NCBI GenBank assembly: GCA_017513795.1
Contig: JAFXEJ010000086.1
Location: forward strand, 1-33,645
DNA from: Ruminococcus sp.
GTDB lineage: Bacteria; Bacillota; Clostridia; Oscillospirales; Ruminococcaceae
DNA: 33,645 bases
Reading direction: 5' to 3'
Part shown: one piece after another, positions 1 through 7,603 of the stretch
How positions within the stretch are numbered: the first letter of the stretch is position 1
Layout: each line of letters begins with the position of its first letter
Made by a program: the position numbers and the translations under genes
The notes under the pieces: generated by a model
Seen by the model: only the letters and a program-made list of their open reading frames with translations
Databases searched by the model: none
Told to the model about the DNA's origin: nothing

Positions 1-2
1 AC

Positions 3-1958
3 AAGGATATTATGATAGGCTCTCTTGCTTCGGACGGAAAGAAAGTTCTTGTGAACATAGCCGGCACTTTCGAGCTTTTTGACATCGGCGGAGCTTACAT
101 CGGTTCTCTGACCGTTGATGAAGGAGAAAGCGTCGATGCGATCGGAAACGACCGTGACGGAAATATCATCATAGCCGTCCGGACTGGCGATGAAACTGTA
201 CAGTTCCGGAAAATCGCTGAGGACGGAACTACACAGCCGGCTGAGCTGACATATAATTTCCCTGAAAGCATTCATTACGATATCGTGCCGGGTTCGGGCG
301 ATTACTCTATGTATGTAAGCTCTCTGAGTACTATCTACGGTATAAGAGCCGATGATAATACAATAGACAGCCTTTTCAGTCTCAACGCCGCCGGACTTAA
401 TTCGAGCAATTTCTCGGATTTTGCCATCGCTTCGGACGGAAATTTCATCATTCCCGTTATCAGCAACAGCGACTGGACGGTTACAGCAAAGCATTATACC
501 CAGTGCGATCCGTCAGAGCTTGAAAATCTCCCAGTTCTCACGCTGGGAACCTTCCATCAGGATTCCTCTCTGCCCGAAATTGTTGAAGCCTTCAATGATG
601 AATCCAACGATTGCCGCATTGAAATAAAGTACTATCAGGAGAATATCCAGATGCCACAGGGAGTAGATTTCAATGACGAAGAAGTAATGCTTGAAATTGA
701 CAAGAAAGTTCGTGAAGCACATCAGAAAGCTCTTGATGAGCTGAGAGATGACGCGCTCAAAGGCGAGCTCCCTGATATTGTCCTGACCGATCCTCTCAGC
801 GGAATTTTCGGTAATATTAATCTTGCCGAAACAGGTGCGCTCACCGATCTCTACGAATTTATAGACAAGGATGATACTCTTAACCGTGAAAGCATAGTTC
901 CGAGCCTTCTCAGAGCGGCAGACGAAGCTTTTGACGGACATATCTACAGTATGCCGACTGAATTCAACCTCAGTTTAGATAACGTAATGAAAACAAAGTT
1001 TGCAAAGGATATCACTGAATGGGATTTCAACACATATATGGACTATATAGAAAACGAGAGCGAAATTCTCGGAAGTGATGAAGAATTTCGCAAGACATGG
1101 TCAGCAAGAAAAATGATAATGTTTTACACCCACTGGATAGACATGGACAAGGCGGAATGTCATTTTGATTCGCCTGAATTCCTGCGCTATCTGGAGTACT
1201 GCAATGCCGGCGAGCCTGTTCCCGATGAAGAACTGGACTACACCTCGTATGAGTATTCAGATGAAGAACACGACAGAATGTTCATTGAACAGCAGAACAC
1301 TTACAGAGAAGACAGACGGCTTTTGGGAGATATTTATATCAGCGAATATACAAGCTATCTCTACACAACGAAAGGTGACTTCGGCGGCGAGGAACTGACA
1401 TATCTCGGCGAGGTTGACGGCGAAATGGATACGCCTGTTTTCGGTTTTATCCGAGGAGGCTTCGCTATTACAAAAGATTGTCAGAACAAGGAGCTTGCAT
1501 GGGAATTTATAAAGTATCGTCTCAGTGACAGCTTCTATAAGAAAAATATCGACAAAAATATGTTTCTGGGAGGATTTCCGGCTACAAAGAGCGGACTTCA
1601 GCTTGTCAGGGAAAAGAGCTTCGAACCGCAGGATAATTCTACCGTCAAGGGATTCGAGGACTACACCGGATATCTCTACAACACCGCTTACATGGACGAA
1701 AACGGTGATTACAAGTATGTTGATATTGGTTATGTTACGGATGAGCTGATTGCAGAAGTTGACAGCTACATTGATAAGGCTGTTATCAGCAAGAATAATA
1801 ACGTACTTCAAGGAATAGGCGAAGAACAGACAATTACAATTGATACTATCTATAACGAAGAATTCGACCGGATGATAAACGGAGAAATCACGCCGGAGGA
1901 ATGTGCATATATGCTCCAGAATCGACTGTCAATATACCTCTCCGAAAACTTTGGTTAG
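3..1958 (+). CDS. Extracellular solute-binding protein, 5' end outside window
   Basis: Substrate-binding component of an ABC importer, probably for sugars or oligosaccharides, acting outside the membrane. The frame is open to the window edge (codons before the ATG at 12 are Lys-Asp-Ile), so the true N-terminus and any lipoprotein signal lie upstream. About the first 170 residues are beta-rich with repeated hydrophobic-Gly-Asp patterns, like a propeller-type sensor domain. From about residue 178 (LTLGTFHQDSSLPEIVEAFN) it resembles family 1 solute-binding proteins: an LPDIVLTDP-type stretch near 250, and a C-terminal GFAITKDCQNKELAWEFIKY segment typical of SBP hinge and closing helices. It ends with a TAG at 1956. 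The propeller-plus-SBP architecture is unusual but seen in ruminococci as I recall it. No permease genes are visible nearby. Substrate unknown. Confidence 0.8.
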   Translation, partial: KDIMIGSLASDGKKVLVNIAGTFELFDIGGAYIGSLTVDEGESVDAIGNDRDGNIIIAVRTGDETVQFRKIAEDGTTQPAELTYNFPESIHYDIVPGSGDYSMYVSSLSTIYGIRADDNTIDSLFSLNAAGLNSSNFSDFAIASDGNFIIPVISNSDWTVTAKHYTQCDPSELENLPVLTLGTFHQDSSLPEIVEAFNDESNDCRIEIKYYQENIQMPQGVDFNDEEVMLEIDKKVREAHQKALDELRDDALKGELPDIVLTDPLSGIFGNINLAETGALTDLYEFIDKDDTLNRESIVPSLLRAADEAFDGHIYSMPTEFNLSLDNVMKTKFAKDITEWDFNTYMDYIENESEILGSDEEFRKTWSARKMIMFYTHWIDMDKAECHFDSPEFLRYLEYCNAGEPVPDEELDYTSYEYSDEEHDRMFIEQQNTYREDRRLLGDIYISEYTSYLYTTKGDFGGEELTYLGEVDGEMDTPVFGFIRGGFAITKDCQNKELAWEFIKYRLSDSFYKKNIDKNMFLGGFPATKSGLQLVREKSFEPQDNSTVKGFEDYTGYLYNTAYMDENGDYKYVDIGYVTDELIAEVDSYIDKAVISKNNNVLQGIGEEQTITIDTIYNEEFDRMINGEITPEECAYMLQNRLSIYLSENFG

Positions 1959-1982
1959 GCACCAGCGGTGCCCCCGAACCAC

Positions 1983-2046
1983 GTTCCCATGTGCGTTCCG
2001 CACATTCCTCTGTACGGAGCGATACTCGCATTTCGCTCGTGGGAAC
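1983..2046. other. Branched palindromic structure, three-way-junction type
   Basis: GTTCCCA (1983-1989) pairs with TGGGAAC (2040-2046) and encloses two hairpins: TGTGCG-TTC-CGCACA (1990-2004) and GAGCGA...TCGCTC (2017-2038). It starts 24 bases after the preceding stop codon. There is no U-run, so it is not a standard terminator. It may be an RNA-stabilising 3' end or one of the palindromic cassettes that fill the neighbouring spacers. Confidence 0.5.
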
Positions 2047-2075
2047 AAATTTTATGCAGAACATTTCAAACAACC

Positions 2076-2220
2076 AATTGTAGGGGACGGCGTCTCGACG
2101 TCCCGCAAAATAAACCGCAATGTTCATGGTCGAACATATCACAGGCGAACACAGTTCGCCCCTACATTTATAATACGTAAAATAGCCATCTGTAGGGGTC
2201 GGCGTCCTCGACGTCCCACA
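2076..2220 (-). repeat. Dispersed palindromic repeat, inverted copy
   Basis: The block from about 2140 to 2220, read on the minus strand, matches 4999-5104 and 7451-7513. It shares the constant core CTACAGATGGCTATTTTACG, then TATTATRAATGTAGGGG, flanked by the palindromes GGCGAACACAGTTCGCC and GGACGTCGAGGACGCCG-like. A second GGGACGGCGTCTCGACGTCCC palindrome lies at 2082-2102. The spacer 1959-2434 has no gene that I can support. Confidence 0.75.
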
Positions 2221-2264
2221 AAAATGCAATGTATAAATGAACGTTAAATGTTTTGTGGACACCA

Positions 2265-2354
2265 TAATTACGAATTACGCATTACGAATTACGAATTAGA
2301 AATGCCGACACCACAATTACGCATTACGAATTATGCATTACGCATTACGAATTA
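2265..2354. repeat. Short AT-rich tandem repeats (ATTACGMATT)
   Basis: Two blocks, 2265-2299 and 2314-2354, are built from 6-10 base words ATTACG, AATTACGAATT and GCATTACG. They are separated by a non-repetitive 14-base stretch. Low-complexity spacer sequence; no function is evident. Confidence 0.7.
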
Positions 2355-2391
2355 AAAAAGAAATCTCCACACATACAATACTCCTAATGGG

Positions 2392-2422
2392 AAACGGCGG
2401 TCAACATTGACCGCCGTTTTTC
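2392..2422. terminator. Rho-independent hairpin, possibly bidirectional
   Basis: A 13-bp perfect stem, AAACGGCGGTCAA/TTGACCGCCGTTT, with a 2-base loop. A T-run follows on the plus strand and a weaker one on the minus strand. It sits 13 bases beyond the stop of the minus-strand acyl-CoA synthetase fusion gene and would end that transcript. Confidence 0.8.
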
Positions 2423-2434
2423 TTAACATCAAAT

Positions 2435-4741
2435 TTATCCCTTGAGTTCCACACGTCTGATTTTTCCGCTGATAGTCTTGGGAAGTTCATCACGGAATTC
2501 AACGATTCTCGGGTACTTATAAGGTGCAGTATGCTCCTTGACATAATTCTGGATTTCCTTTTTAAGCTCGTCAGTGCCGACAGTTCCCTTTGTGAGAACA
2601 ATAGAAGCCTTTACTACCTGACCTCTTACCGGATCAGGAGCCGCACTTACGCCGCATTCAAGAACATAGGGAAGCTCCATAATAACGCTTTCGATTTCGA
2701 ATGGTCCGATACGATAGCCGGAGGACTTGATAACATCATCAACACGTCCTACATACCAGTAGTAGCCGTCCTCGTCCTTCCATGCAGTATCGCCTGTGTG
2801 GTAGATTCCGTCATACCATGCTTCCTTTGTCTTTTCCTCGTCATTGTAATATCCGAGGAAAAGTCCGGGAGGTGTATTTTTGTCGGTACGGATAACGATT
2901 TCGCCTGTTTCGCCGGGTTTTACAGGATTTCCGTCCGGATCAACGATATCAACGTCATACTGAACATTCGGCTTGCCCATTGAGCCGGGACGAGCCGTCA
3001 TGCCAACGAAGTTTCCGATAGCAAGAGTTGTCTCTGTCTGACCGAAGCCTTCCATGAGCTTTACTCCTGTTGCCTTGAGGAACTGGTTGTATACTTCCGG
3101 ATTGAGTGCTTCGCCGGCAACTGTTGCGTACTTTATGCTGCTGAGGTCATACTTGGACAGATCCTCCTTGATAAAGAAGCGGAACATTGTCGGAGGTGCA
3201 CAGAATGTAGTTATATTGTATTTCTTGAACATCGGGAGAATCTTTGAAGCGTCAAAGCGGTCAAAGTCATAAACGAAAATACAAGTCTCGCTGAGCCACT
3301 GTCCGTAGAGCTTGCCCCACATAGCCTTTCCCCAGCCTGTATCAGAAATGGTGAAGTGTGTGCCGTTAGGATCAACATTGTGCCAGTAACGAGCTGTAAC
3401 AAAGTGTCCGAGAGCGTAAAGATGGCTGTGTGTAGCAATTTTCGGATAGCCTGTAGTTCCTGATGTGAAGTACATGAGATTAGGCTCATTTCCGCATGAA
3501 AGAAGTGCCGGATCAGTCGGACGCTCAAAAACATCGCTGCATCCCTTGATTCCCTCATCGAAATCAAACCAGCCGTCACGCTGACCGTGTGCCATCATTT
3601 TTATGATGTTCATGCCGGATTCTTCGATTGCAAGCTCCACCTGATGAGCAACATCGCCGTCACCTGTACATACGATAGCCTTTACATCGGCAGCCTTGAA
3701 ACGATATGTGAAATCGTGCTGAACAAGCTGATTTGTAGCCGGAATAACGATAGCTCCGATTTTGTGGAGAGCATTTATTGCAAACCAGAACTGATAGTGT
3801 CTTTTAAGAACGAGCATTACTCTGTCGCCCTTGCGGATTCCCATTGAGCGGAAATAATTTGCTGTCTGATTGGAATATTTCTTGATATCAGCGAATGTGA
3901 ATCGCTTTTCCTCCAGATTATCAGCAACGTAGATAAGAGCGCATTTATCGGGATTCTTTTCAGCAAGAGCGTCAACAACGTCGAAGCCGAAGTTGAAGGT
4001 TTCTGTATTTTTGAAGCGGATATTCTTCATTGCGCCGTTTTCGTCTGTTTCGACCTCAACGAACTTATCCGCAACGGGATTGTCAATTTTTGCAAGATCG
4101 AAGTTTGTAACACCGGGAAGAATTACAGGATCAAGGTGCTGGAGAGCTCTCTGCGGAGCATTTGCGCCGAAAACTACAGCATAGAAGCTGCATTCCTTGC
4201 CGCCTACAGCCCATTCGTCGTGCGGCTCAGAGCTGTCGTAGTAAATGGAGTCGCCCTCATTGAGAATCTCAACGTTGTCGCCGACTCTTACTTTAAGCTG
4301 ACCGCTGACAACGATATCCATTTCCTGTCCTTCATGTGTATGCGCATGTGCAACCCTGAATTTCTCGTCAACGTAGGGAATAGTTACGAGGAAGGGTTCA
4401 CCGATCTTGTTTTTGAAATTGGGTGCAAGACGCTGATAGATAAGTCCCTTGCGGCGTGCAATGGGAAGTCCCTCGCCCTTTCTTGTGATATCAAAGCTGT
4501 TGATACGGGGAGATTCACCCTCCATAAGGTCAGTGATCTCAACGCCTGTTGCGCCTGCAAATTTATAGATGAATGAGAAGCTGAAATCCTTTGCACCGCC
4601 CTCATATGCGAGGTACTCAAAGGAAGTCATACCCACCTTTTCCGCCATTTCCTCAGGTGTCAGACCTACCGACTCACGTGTAGCTCTAATTCGCTGAGCG
4701 ACCTCTCTTATCTTAAATTCGGGATTCATAAAATTACTCAT
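2435..4741 (-). CDS. HTH (XRE)-cupin-AMP-binding acyl-CoA synthetase fusion
   Basis: 768 residues with three parts. An XRE-type helix-turn-helix lies at about 10-65 (IRATRESVGLTPEEMAEKVG). A cupin barrel lies at about 120-200 (GQEMDIVVSGQLKVRVGDNV, then GDSIYYDSSEPHDEWA). An acyl-adenylate-forming acyl-CoA synthetase fills about 240-765, with P-loop YFTSGTTGYPK near 425, the TGDTAWKDEDGYYWYVGR/DD region near 655, and a C-terminal ISGKIRR carrying the catalytic lysine. The synthetase half is closest to medium-chain or acetyl-CoA synthetase-like enzymes: carboxylate + ATP + CoA to acyl-CoA. I chose the ATG at 4741 because GAAAGGAGC lies 9-10 bases upstream; the longer frame to 4798 lacks a Shine-Dalgarno. 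The HTH and cupin suggest a ligand-responsive regulator that may control its own promoter, where palindromes sit. Substrate unknown. Confidence 0.88.
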   Translation of the reverse strand: MSNFMNPEFKIREVAQRIRATRESVGLTPEEMAEKVGMTSFEYLAYEGGAKDFSFSFIYKFAGATGVEITDLMEGESPRINSFDITRKGEGLPIARRKGLIYQRLAPNFKNKIGEPFLVTIPYVDEKFRVAHAHTHEGQEMDIVVSGQLKVRVGDNVEILNEGDSIYYDSSEPHDEWAVGGKECSFYAVVFGANAPQRALQHLDPVILPGVTNFDLAKIDNPVADKFVEVETDENGAMKNIRFKNTETFNFGFDVVDALAEKNPDKCALIYVADNLEEKRFTFADIKKYSNQTANYFRSMGIRKGDRVMLVLKRHYQFWFAINALHKIGAIVIPATNQLVQHDFTYRFKAADVKAIVCTGDGDVAHQVELAIEESGMNIIKMMAHGQRDGWFDFDEGIKGCSDVFERPTDPALLSCGNEPNLMYFTSGTTGYPKIATHSHLYALGHFVTARYWHNVDPNGTHFTISDTGWGKAMWGKLYGQWLSETCIFVYDFDRFDASKILPMFKKYNITTFCAPPTMFRFFIKEDLSKYDLSSIKYATVAGEALNPEVYNQFLKATGVKLMEGFGQTETTLAIGNFVGMTARPGSMGKPNVQYDVDIVDPDGNPVKPGETGEIVIRTDKNTPPGLFLGYYNDEEKTKEAWYDGIYHTGDTAWKDEDGYYWYVGRVDDVIKSSGYRIGPFEIESVIMELPYVLECGVSAAPDPVRGQVVKASIVLTKGTVGTDELKKEIQNYVKEHTAPYKYPRIVEFRDELPKTISGKIRRVELKG

Positions 4742-4790
4742 AGTAAGCCTGCTCCTTTCTGTAAAATCAGCAAGAAAATCATAGTATTGC

Positions 4791-4819
4791 CTATACAAAT
4801 TGTATACTTGTGTATACGC
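4791..4819 (-). promoter_or_regulatory. Operator-like palindromes in the 5' leader of the fusion gene
   Basis: On the minus strand GTATAC-ACAA-GTATAC is followed by AATTT-GTATAG, giving three spaced GTATAC/G half sites. They begin about 14 bases downstream of the -10 box at 4833-4838. The position fits a repressor roadblock or start-site operator. The encoded HTH domain is the obvious candidate binder, which is an inference. Confidence 0.55.
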
Positions 4820-4832
4820 TTACATAGTAAAT

Positions 4833-4861
4833 ATTATACCACTTTTCCCTATAAATGTCAA
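4833..4861 (-). promoter_or_regulatory. Consensus sigma-A promoter of the fusion gene
   Basis: On the minus strand TTGACA (4861-4856), a 17-base spacer, then TATAAT (4838-4833). Both boxes are perfect consensus. Transcription would start near 4826 and read into the gene at 4741. Confidence 0.88.
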
Positions 4862-4877
4862 TATAAATTTCACAGGT

Positions 4878-5208
4878 GTATGTGTAAAAAATATATAGGC
4901 AATGTAGGGTGCGATGCCCACATCGCACCGCAGACATATTACATTCATAACGGGCGGATGTAGGCATCCGCCCCCAGACTGTAGAAAAAGCCGTATATTA
5001 ACGGGACGTCGTGGACGCCCAACGGAAGTGCCCTTGGGGTGCGCCGTCCCCTACAGATGGCTATTTTATGTATTATGAATGTAGGGGCGAACTGTGTTCG
5101 CCCGCAAACAACGATGTTTATCGACAATCTCCGGGCGGATGTAGGCATCCGCCCCTACATAAGAAATAAAACAAAAAATATGTTTGCCCACGAAAATTTT
5201 ACGCATAC
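4878..5208. mobile_element. MITE-like element with terminal inverted repeats and 9-bp target duplication
   Basis: Ends GTATGTGTAAAAAAT (4878-4892) and AAATTTTACGCATAC (5194-5208) are imperfect inverted repeats. The element is flanked on both sides by TTCACAGGT (4869-4877 and 5209-5217), a perfect 9-bp direct repeat consistent with target-site duplication. It carries no plausible gene. Inside are several palindromes, including GGTGCGATG-CCCA-CATCGCACC (4908-4929), GGGCGGATG-TAGG-CATCCGCCC (4952-4973 and again 5133-5154) and GGGCGAAC-TGT-GTTCGCCC (5085-5103). A block at 4976-5087 is shared with 7428-7516, suggesting nested insertion. A shorter relative lies at 8121-8271. Confidence 0.75.
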
Positions 5209-5296
5209 TTCACAGGTTCAAGACGATTTTGCGCTTTATGGTAAAAGAACACTAAATCTCTGTACAGAGGATATAAAATTTTTATTGCCAAACTTA

Positions 5297-5325
5297 TTGA
5301 CATTGCCATTTATCGGGAGTATAAT
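5297..5325 (+). promoter_or_regulatory. Consensus sigma-A promoter of the folate operon
   Basis: TTGACA (5297-5302), 17 bases, TATAAT (5320-5325). The start site would be near 5332, at a small hairpin CGGTATG-GTGT-CATGCCG (5333-5350) that precedes the riboswitch. Confidence 0.88.
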
Positions 5326-5360
5326 ATAAGTGCGGTATGGTGTCATGCCGACAATTTCAC

Positions 5361-5477
5361 TGAAGAGTAAGAATGTGTTCGATATACCGGAAACGGTATA
5401 GCAGTGCCGACGGGACGGGGAGTTGTCCGCCGGACGAAAGCCACATGGCTGCGGTTCGCATTCTGCATCCCGCTTCA
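5361..5477 (+). promoter_or_regulatory. Tetrahydrofolate (THF) riboswitch
   Basis: The leader of folT-folC folds as a class I THF aptamer. P1 is TGAAG/CTTCA (5361-5365 with 5473-5477), followed by the conserved AGTA. P2 is AGAATG/CATTCT (5370-5375 with 5459-5464). A TATACCG-GAAA-CGGTATA hairpin (5383-5400) lies in the 5' arm. Then come the conserved GGGACGGGGAGTTGTCC element, a GTCC-GCC-GGAC hairpin, an AGCC-ACAT-GGCT hairpin and GCGG...TGCATCCCGC. As I remember it, the E. siraeum folT riboswitch carries the same GGGACGGGGAGUUGUCC core. The gene context (folate importer, folylpolyglutamate synthase) agrees. Confidence 0.88.
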
Positions 5478-5501
5478 TAGGACAACTAAAAAGCTTTTAT
5501 G

Positions 5502-5537
5502 CCTTCTTTTCTTGTCGTATGAGTGAGGAAAAGGAGG
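5502..5537 (+). promoter_or_regulatory. Shine-Dalgarno-sequestering hairpin (expression platform)
   Basis: CCTTCTTTTC (5502-5511) pairs over 10 positions (one T-G wobble) with GAAAAGGAGG (5528-5537), which is the ribosome binding site of folT. The loop is 16 bases. There is no terminator U-run between aptamer and gene, so control is probably at translation initiation. Confidence 0.65.
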
Positions 5538-5545
5538 TATTTTTT

Positions 5546-6115
5546 ATGAATTCAACAAATTCCACAAACAAAACATCCGCCGCAAAGAGTCTCAGACTTT
5601 TCGGCAATACCCGTGTACTTGTCATTTCTGCGCTGTTTATCGCAATGAGTATCGTTCTTGGCAAATATCTTGCCTTCAACATCGGTACAAGTATACGCAT
5701 CAGCTTTGAGAATCTTCCCCTTCTTATGGCTGGAATTTTCTTCGGTCCGTTCATCGGAGCAGCTGTCGGCGCCGGAGCTGACCTCATCGGCTGTCTCATG
5801 GTAGGATACGCTATCAATCCTGTCATCACTCTCGGAGCCGCTCTTATCGGCTTTGTTTCGGGATTTATGGCAATTCTTCTTTCAAAGATGAAGCCGCTTC
5901 CAAGAACTGCATTTTCAGTTCTTGCCGCACACGCTGCCGGCTCCATGCTCGTGAAATCAATCGGAATGTTCTTCTATTTCAACACACCGATTCAGGTTCT
6001 TCTGCTGAGAATCCCGCTTTACCTCGGCATCGGTATACTCGAATTCTACGTTATCCACCTTCTTCTGAAAAACAAGGCTTTCTCGGAACAGCTTGAAAGA
6101 GTGAAAAGAAAATGA
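5546..6115 (+). CDS. folT: ECF transporter S component, folate (FolT)
   Basis: 189-residue integral membrane protein that binds folate and docks onto the shared ECF energy-coupling module. About six hydrophobic helices are visible, with the S-component pattern NIGTSIRISFENLPLLMAGI and FFGPFIGAAVGAGADLIGCL. The start at 5546 is set by AGGAGG at 5532-5537; an upstream in-frame ATG would begin inside the riboswitch. Folate specificity is inferred from the THF riboswitch upstream and from folC, whose start codon overlaps this stop by 4 bases (ATGA). Confidence 0.9.
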   Translation: MNSTNSTNKTSAAKSLRLFGNTRVLVISALFIAMSIVLGKYLAFNIGTSIRISFENLPLLMAGIFFGPFIGAAVGAGADLIGCLMVGYAINPVITLGAALIGFVSGFMAILLSKMKPLPRTAFSVLAAHAAGSMLVKSIGMFFYFNTPIQVLLLRIPLYLGIGILEFYVIHLLLKNKAFSEQLERVKRK

Positions 6116-7386
6116 CAAATTACGAAATTGCTCTTGAATATCTGAAAATAACTGCTCAGCGTGGAAGCAAGCTCGGTCTTGAACGCATCAGACAGATAAC
6201 AGAGCTTCTCGATAACCCTCAGGATAAAACGAAAATCATCCATATTTCCGGCACAAACGGCAAAGGCTCTTTCGGGGCAATGCTGACGCAGATTCTTGAA
6301 GCAGCCGGATATCGCACAGGCGGATTCTCCTCCCCCGCTATCACAGAAGTGACCGACAGCTTCCGTATCGGCGGAAATGAGGTTTCTCAGGAAAAACTCG
6401 GCGAACTCATCTGCCGTATCGGTCCTGTATGCGAAAGGCTTATAAACAAGCCTACGGAATTTGAAGTTCTTACCGCCGCAGCATTTCAGCTTTTCGCTGA
6501 AAACAAATGCGATGTCGCCCTCGTGGAATGCGGCATGGGCGGCGATCTTGATTCCACAAACGTTATCAGCTCTCCCCTGCTTTCGGTAATTACCAACGTC
6601 CGGAAGGATCACTGTGCTTTTCTCGGCAATACCACTGAGGAAATCGCATTGCACAAGTCTGGAATTATCAAGGCTGGCTGTCCCGTACTTTTCGGCGGAA
6701 GCGATTCTGCCGCAGAAAATGTGATAATATGTGCCGCTGAAAATTCCGGCTCTGAGCTTTTCCGCACCGATTACAGCCGTATTTCCGACGTTTCGCACAG
6801 CCTTGAGGGAACTGATTTCACATTCGGCGGCTTCGGCAGACTGCATATAAATCTCGCCGGAACTTATCAGGTGTACAATGCCGCAAATGTCCTTACAGCA
6901 GTCGAAATTCTGCGCAGATACGGCTTCACCATCACCGATGAAAACGTGCGTACCGGTCTTGAAAAGGCTCGCTGGCACGGCAGATTTGAGATTCTCCGCA
7001 AGAATCCCACTGTGATTTTTGACGGCTCGCATAACCCCGACGGAATTTCCTCCGCCGCAGAAAGCATCCGCCTGTGCCTGAACGGAAAAGCGGCTCTCCT
7101 CATAGGCGTTATGGCAGATAAGGAATACTCACTTTACGCCGATATGCTGGGAGATTTCACGGCTCATGCATTCGCTGTCACTCCGGATAACCCTCGAGCA
7201 CTCGACAGCAAAACTCTCGCCGAAACTTTCGCTGAAAAGAATATTCCGGCGACTGCTTTCGATTCTCTGGAAGACGGCGTGAAGTCAGCTTATGAATTCG
7301 CAAAAAAACATAACGTGCCGCTGATTGCTCTCGGCTCACTCTATATGTACAGGGAATTCATAAACGCCCTCGATAACCTGAACTAA
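6112..7386 (+). CDS. folC: Bifunctional folylpolyglutamate/dihydrofolate synthase
   Basis: 424 residues, normal length for the Mur-ligase-like FolC family. It adds glutamate to (tetrahydro)folate using ATP and, in the bifunctional form, makes dihydrofolate from dihydropteroate; this traps folate in the cytoplasm. The ATP-binding loop HISGTNGKGS is at 44-53, followed by SSPAITEVTDSFRI (folate/omega loop region), VECGMGGDLDSTNVI near 140, and DGSHNPDG near 304 in the C-terminal Mur ligase domain. The ATG overlaps the folT stop, so translation is coupled, and the whole operon is under the THF riboswitch: uptake and retention are regulated together. Confidence 0.95.
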   Translation: MTNYEIALEYLKITAQRGSKLGLERIRQITELLDNPQDKTKIIHISGTNGKGSFGAMLTQILEAAGYRTGGFSSPAITEVTDSFRIGGNEVSQEKLGELICRIGPVCERLINKPTEFEVLTAAAFQLFAENKCDVALVECGMGGDLDSTNVISSPLLSVITNVRKDHCAFLGNTTEEIALHKSGIIKAGCPVLFGGSDSAAENVIICAAENSGSELFRTDYSRISDVSHSLEGTDFTFGGFGRLHINLAGTYQVYNAANVLTAVEILRRYGFTITDENVRTGLEKARWHGRFEILRKNPTVIFDGSHNPDGISSAAESIRLCLNGKAALLIGVMADKEYSLYADMLGDFTAHAFAVTPDNPRALDSKTLAETFAEKNIPATAFDSLEDGVKSAYEFAKKHNVPLIALGSLYMYREFINALDNLN

Positions 7387-7403
7387 TCCCACTCGGAACA
7401 GAA

Positions 7404-7427
7404 AGAACCCTTTTAAAAAAGGGTTCT
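7404..7427 (+). terminator. Hairpin after folC
   Basis: AGAACCCTTTT-AA-AAAAGGGTTCT, an 11-bp perfect stem 18 bases after the folC stop. The A/T-rich loop side and the lack of a downstream U-run make it an imperfect terminator. Confidence 0.55.
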
Positions 7428-7516
7428 CAGACTGTAGAAAAAGCCATATATTAACGGGACGTCGAGACGCCGTCCCCTACAGATGGCTATTTTACGTATT
7501 ATGAATGTAGGGGACA
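7428..7516 (+). repeat. Dispersed repeat block, copy shared with the MITE interior
   Basis: CAGACTGTAGAAAAAGCC to ATGAATGTAGGGG matches 4976-5087, except that the variable palindrome in the middle differs (here GGGACGTCGAGACGCCGTCCC). It lies between two hairpins of nearly the same sequence (7404-7427 and 7531-7554), as if inserted beside or within a duplicated terminator. Confidence 0.7.
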
Positions 7517-7530
7517 GGCTCCCGTTGGGA

Positions 7531-7554
7531 GAACCCTTTTTCAAAAGGGTTTTC
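7531..7554. terminator. Hairpin between folC and the thioesterase gene
   Basis: GAACCCTTTT-TC-AAAAGGGTTTTC, nearly the same stem as 7404-7427. It lies between convergent genes and could serve either. Confidence 0.5.
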
Positions 7555-7603
7555 CTCAACAATAACTATAAATATCCTGTAAAAGTATAACAGTCAAAGC
7601 GAA

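Noticed and set aside
5400-5480. Cobalamin or other riboswitch reading of the folT leader
   Set aside because: GCCACATGG recalls a cobalamin box, but the B12 box itself is missing, while the THF core and P1/P2 pairings are all present.
6046-7032. 328-codon frame antisense to folC
   Set aside because: It lies wholly opposite a clear folC gene, has no ribosome binding site and no recognisable motif.
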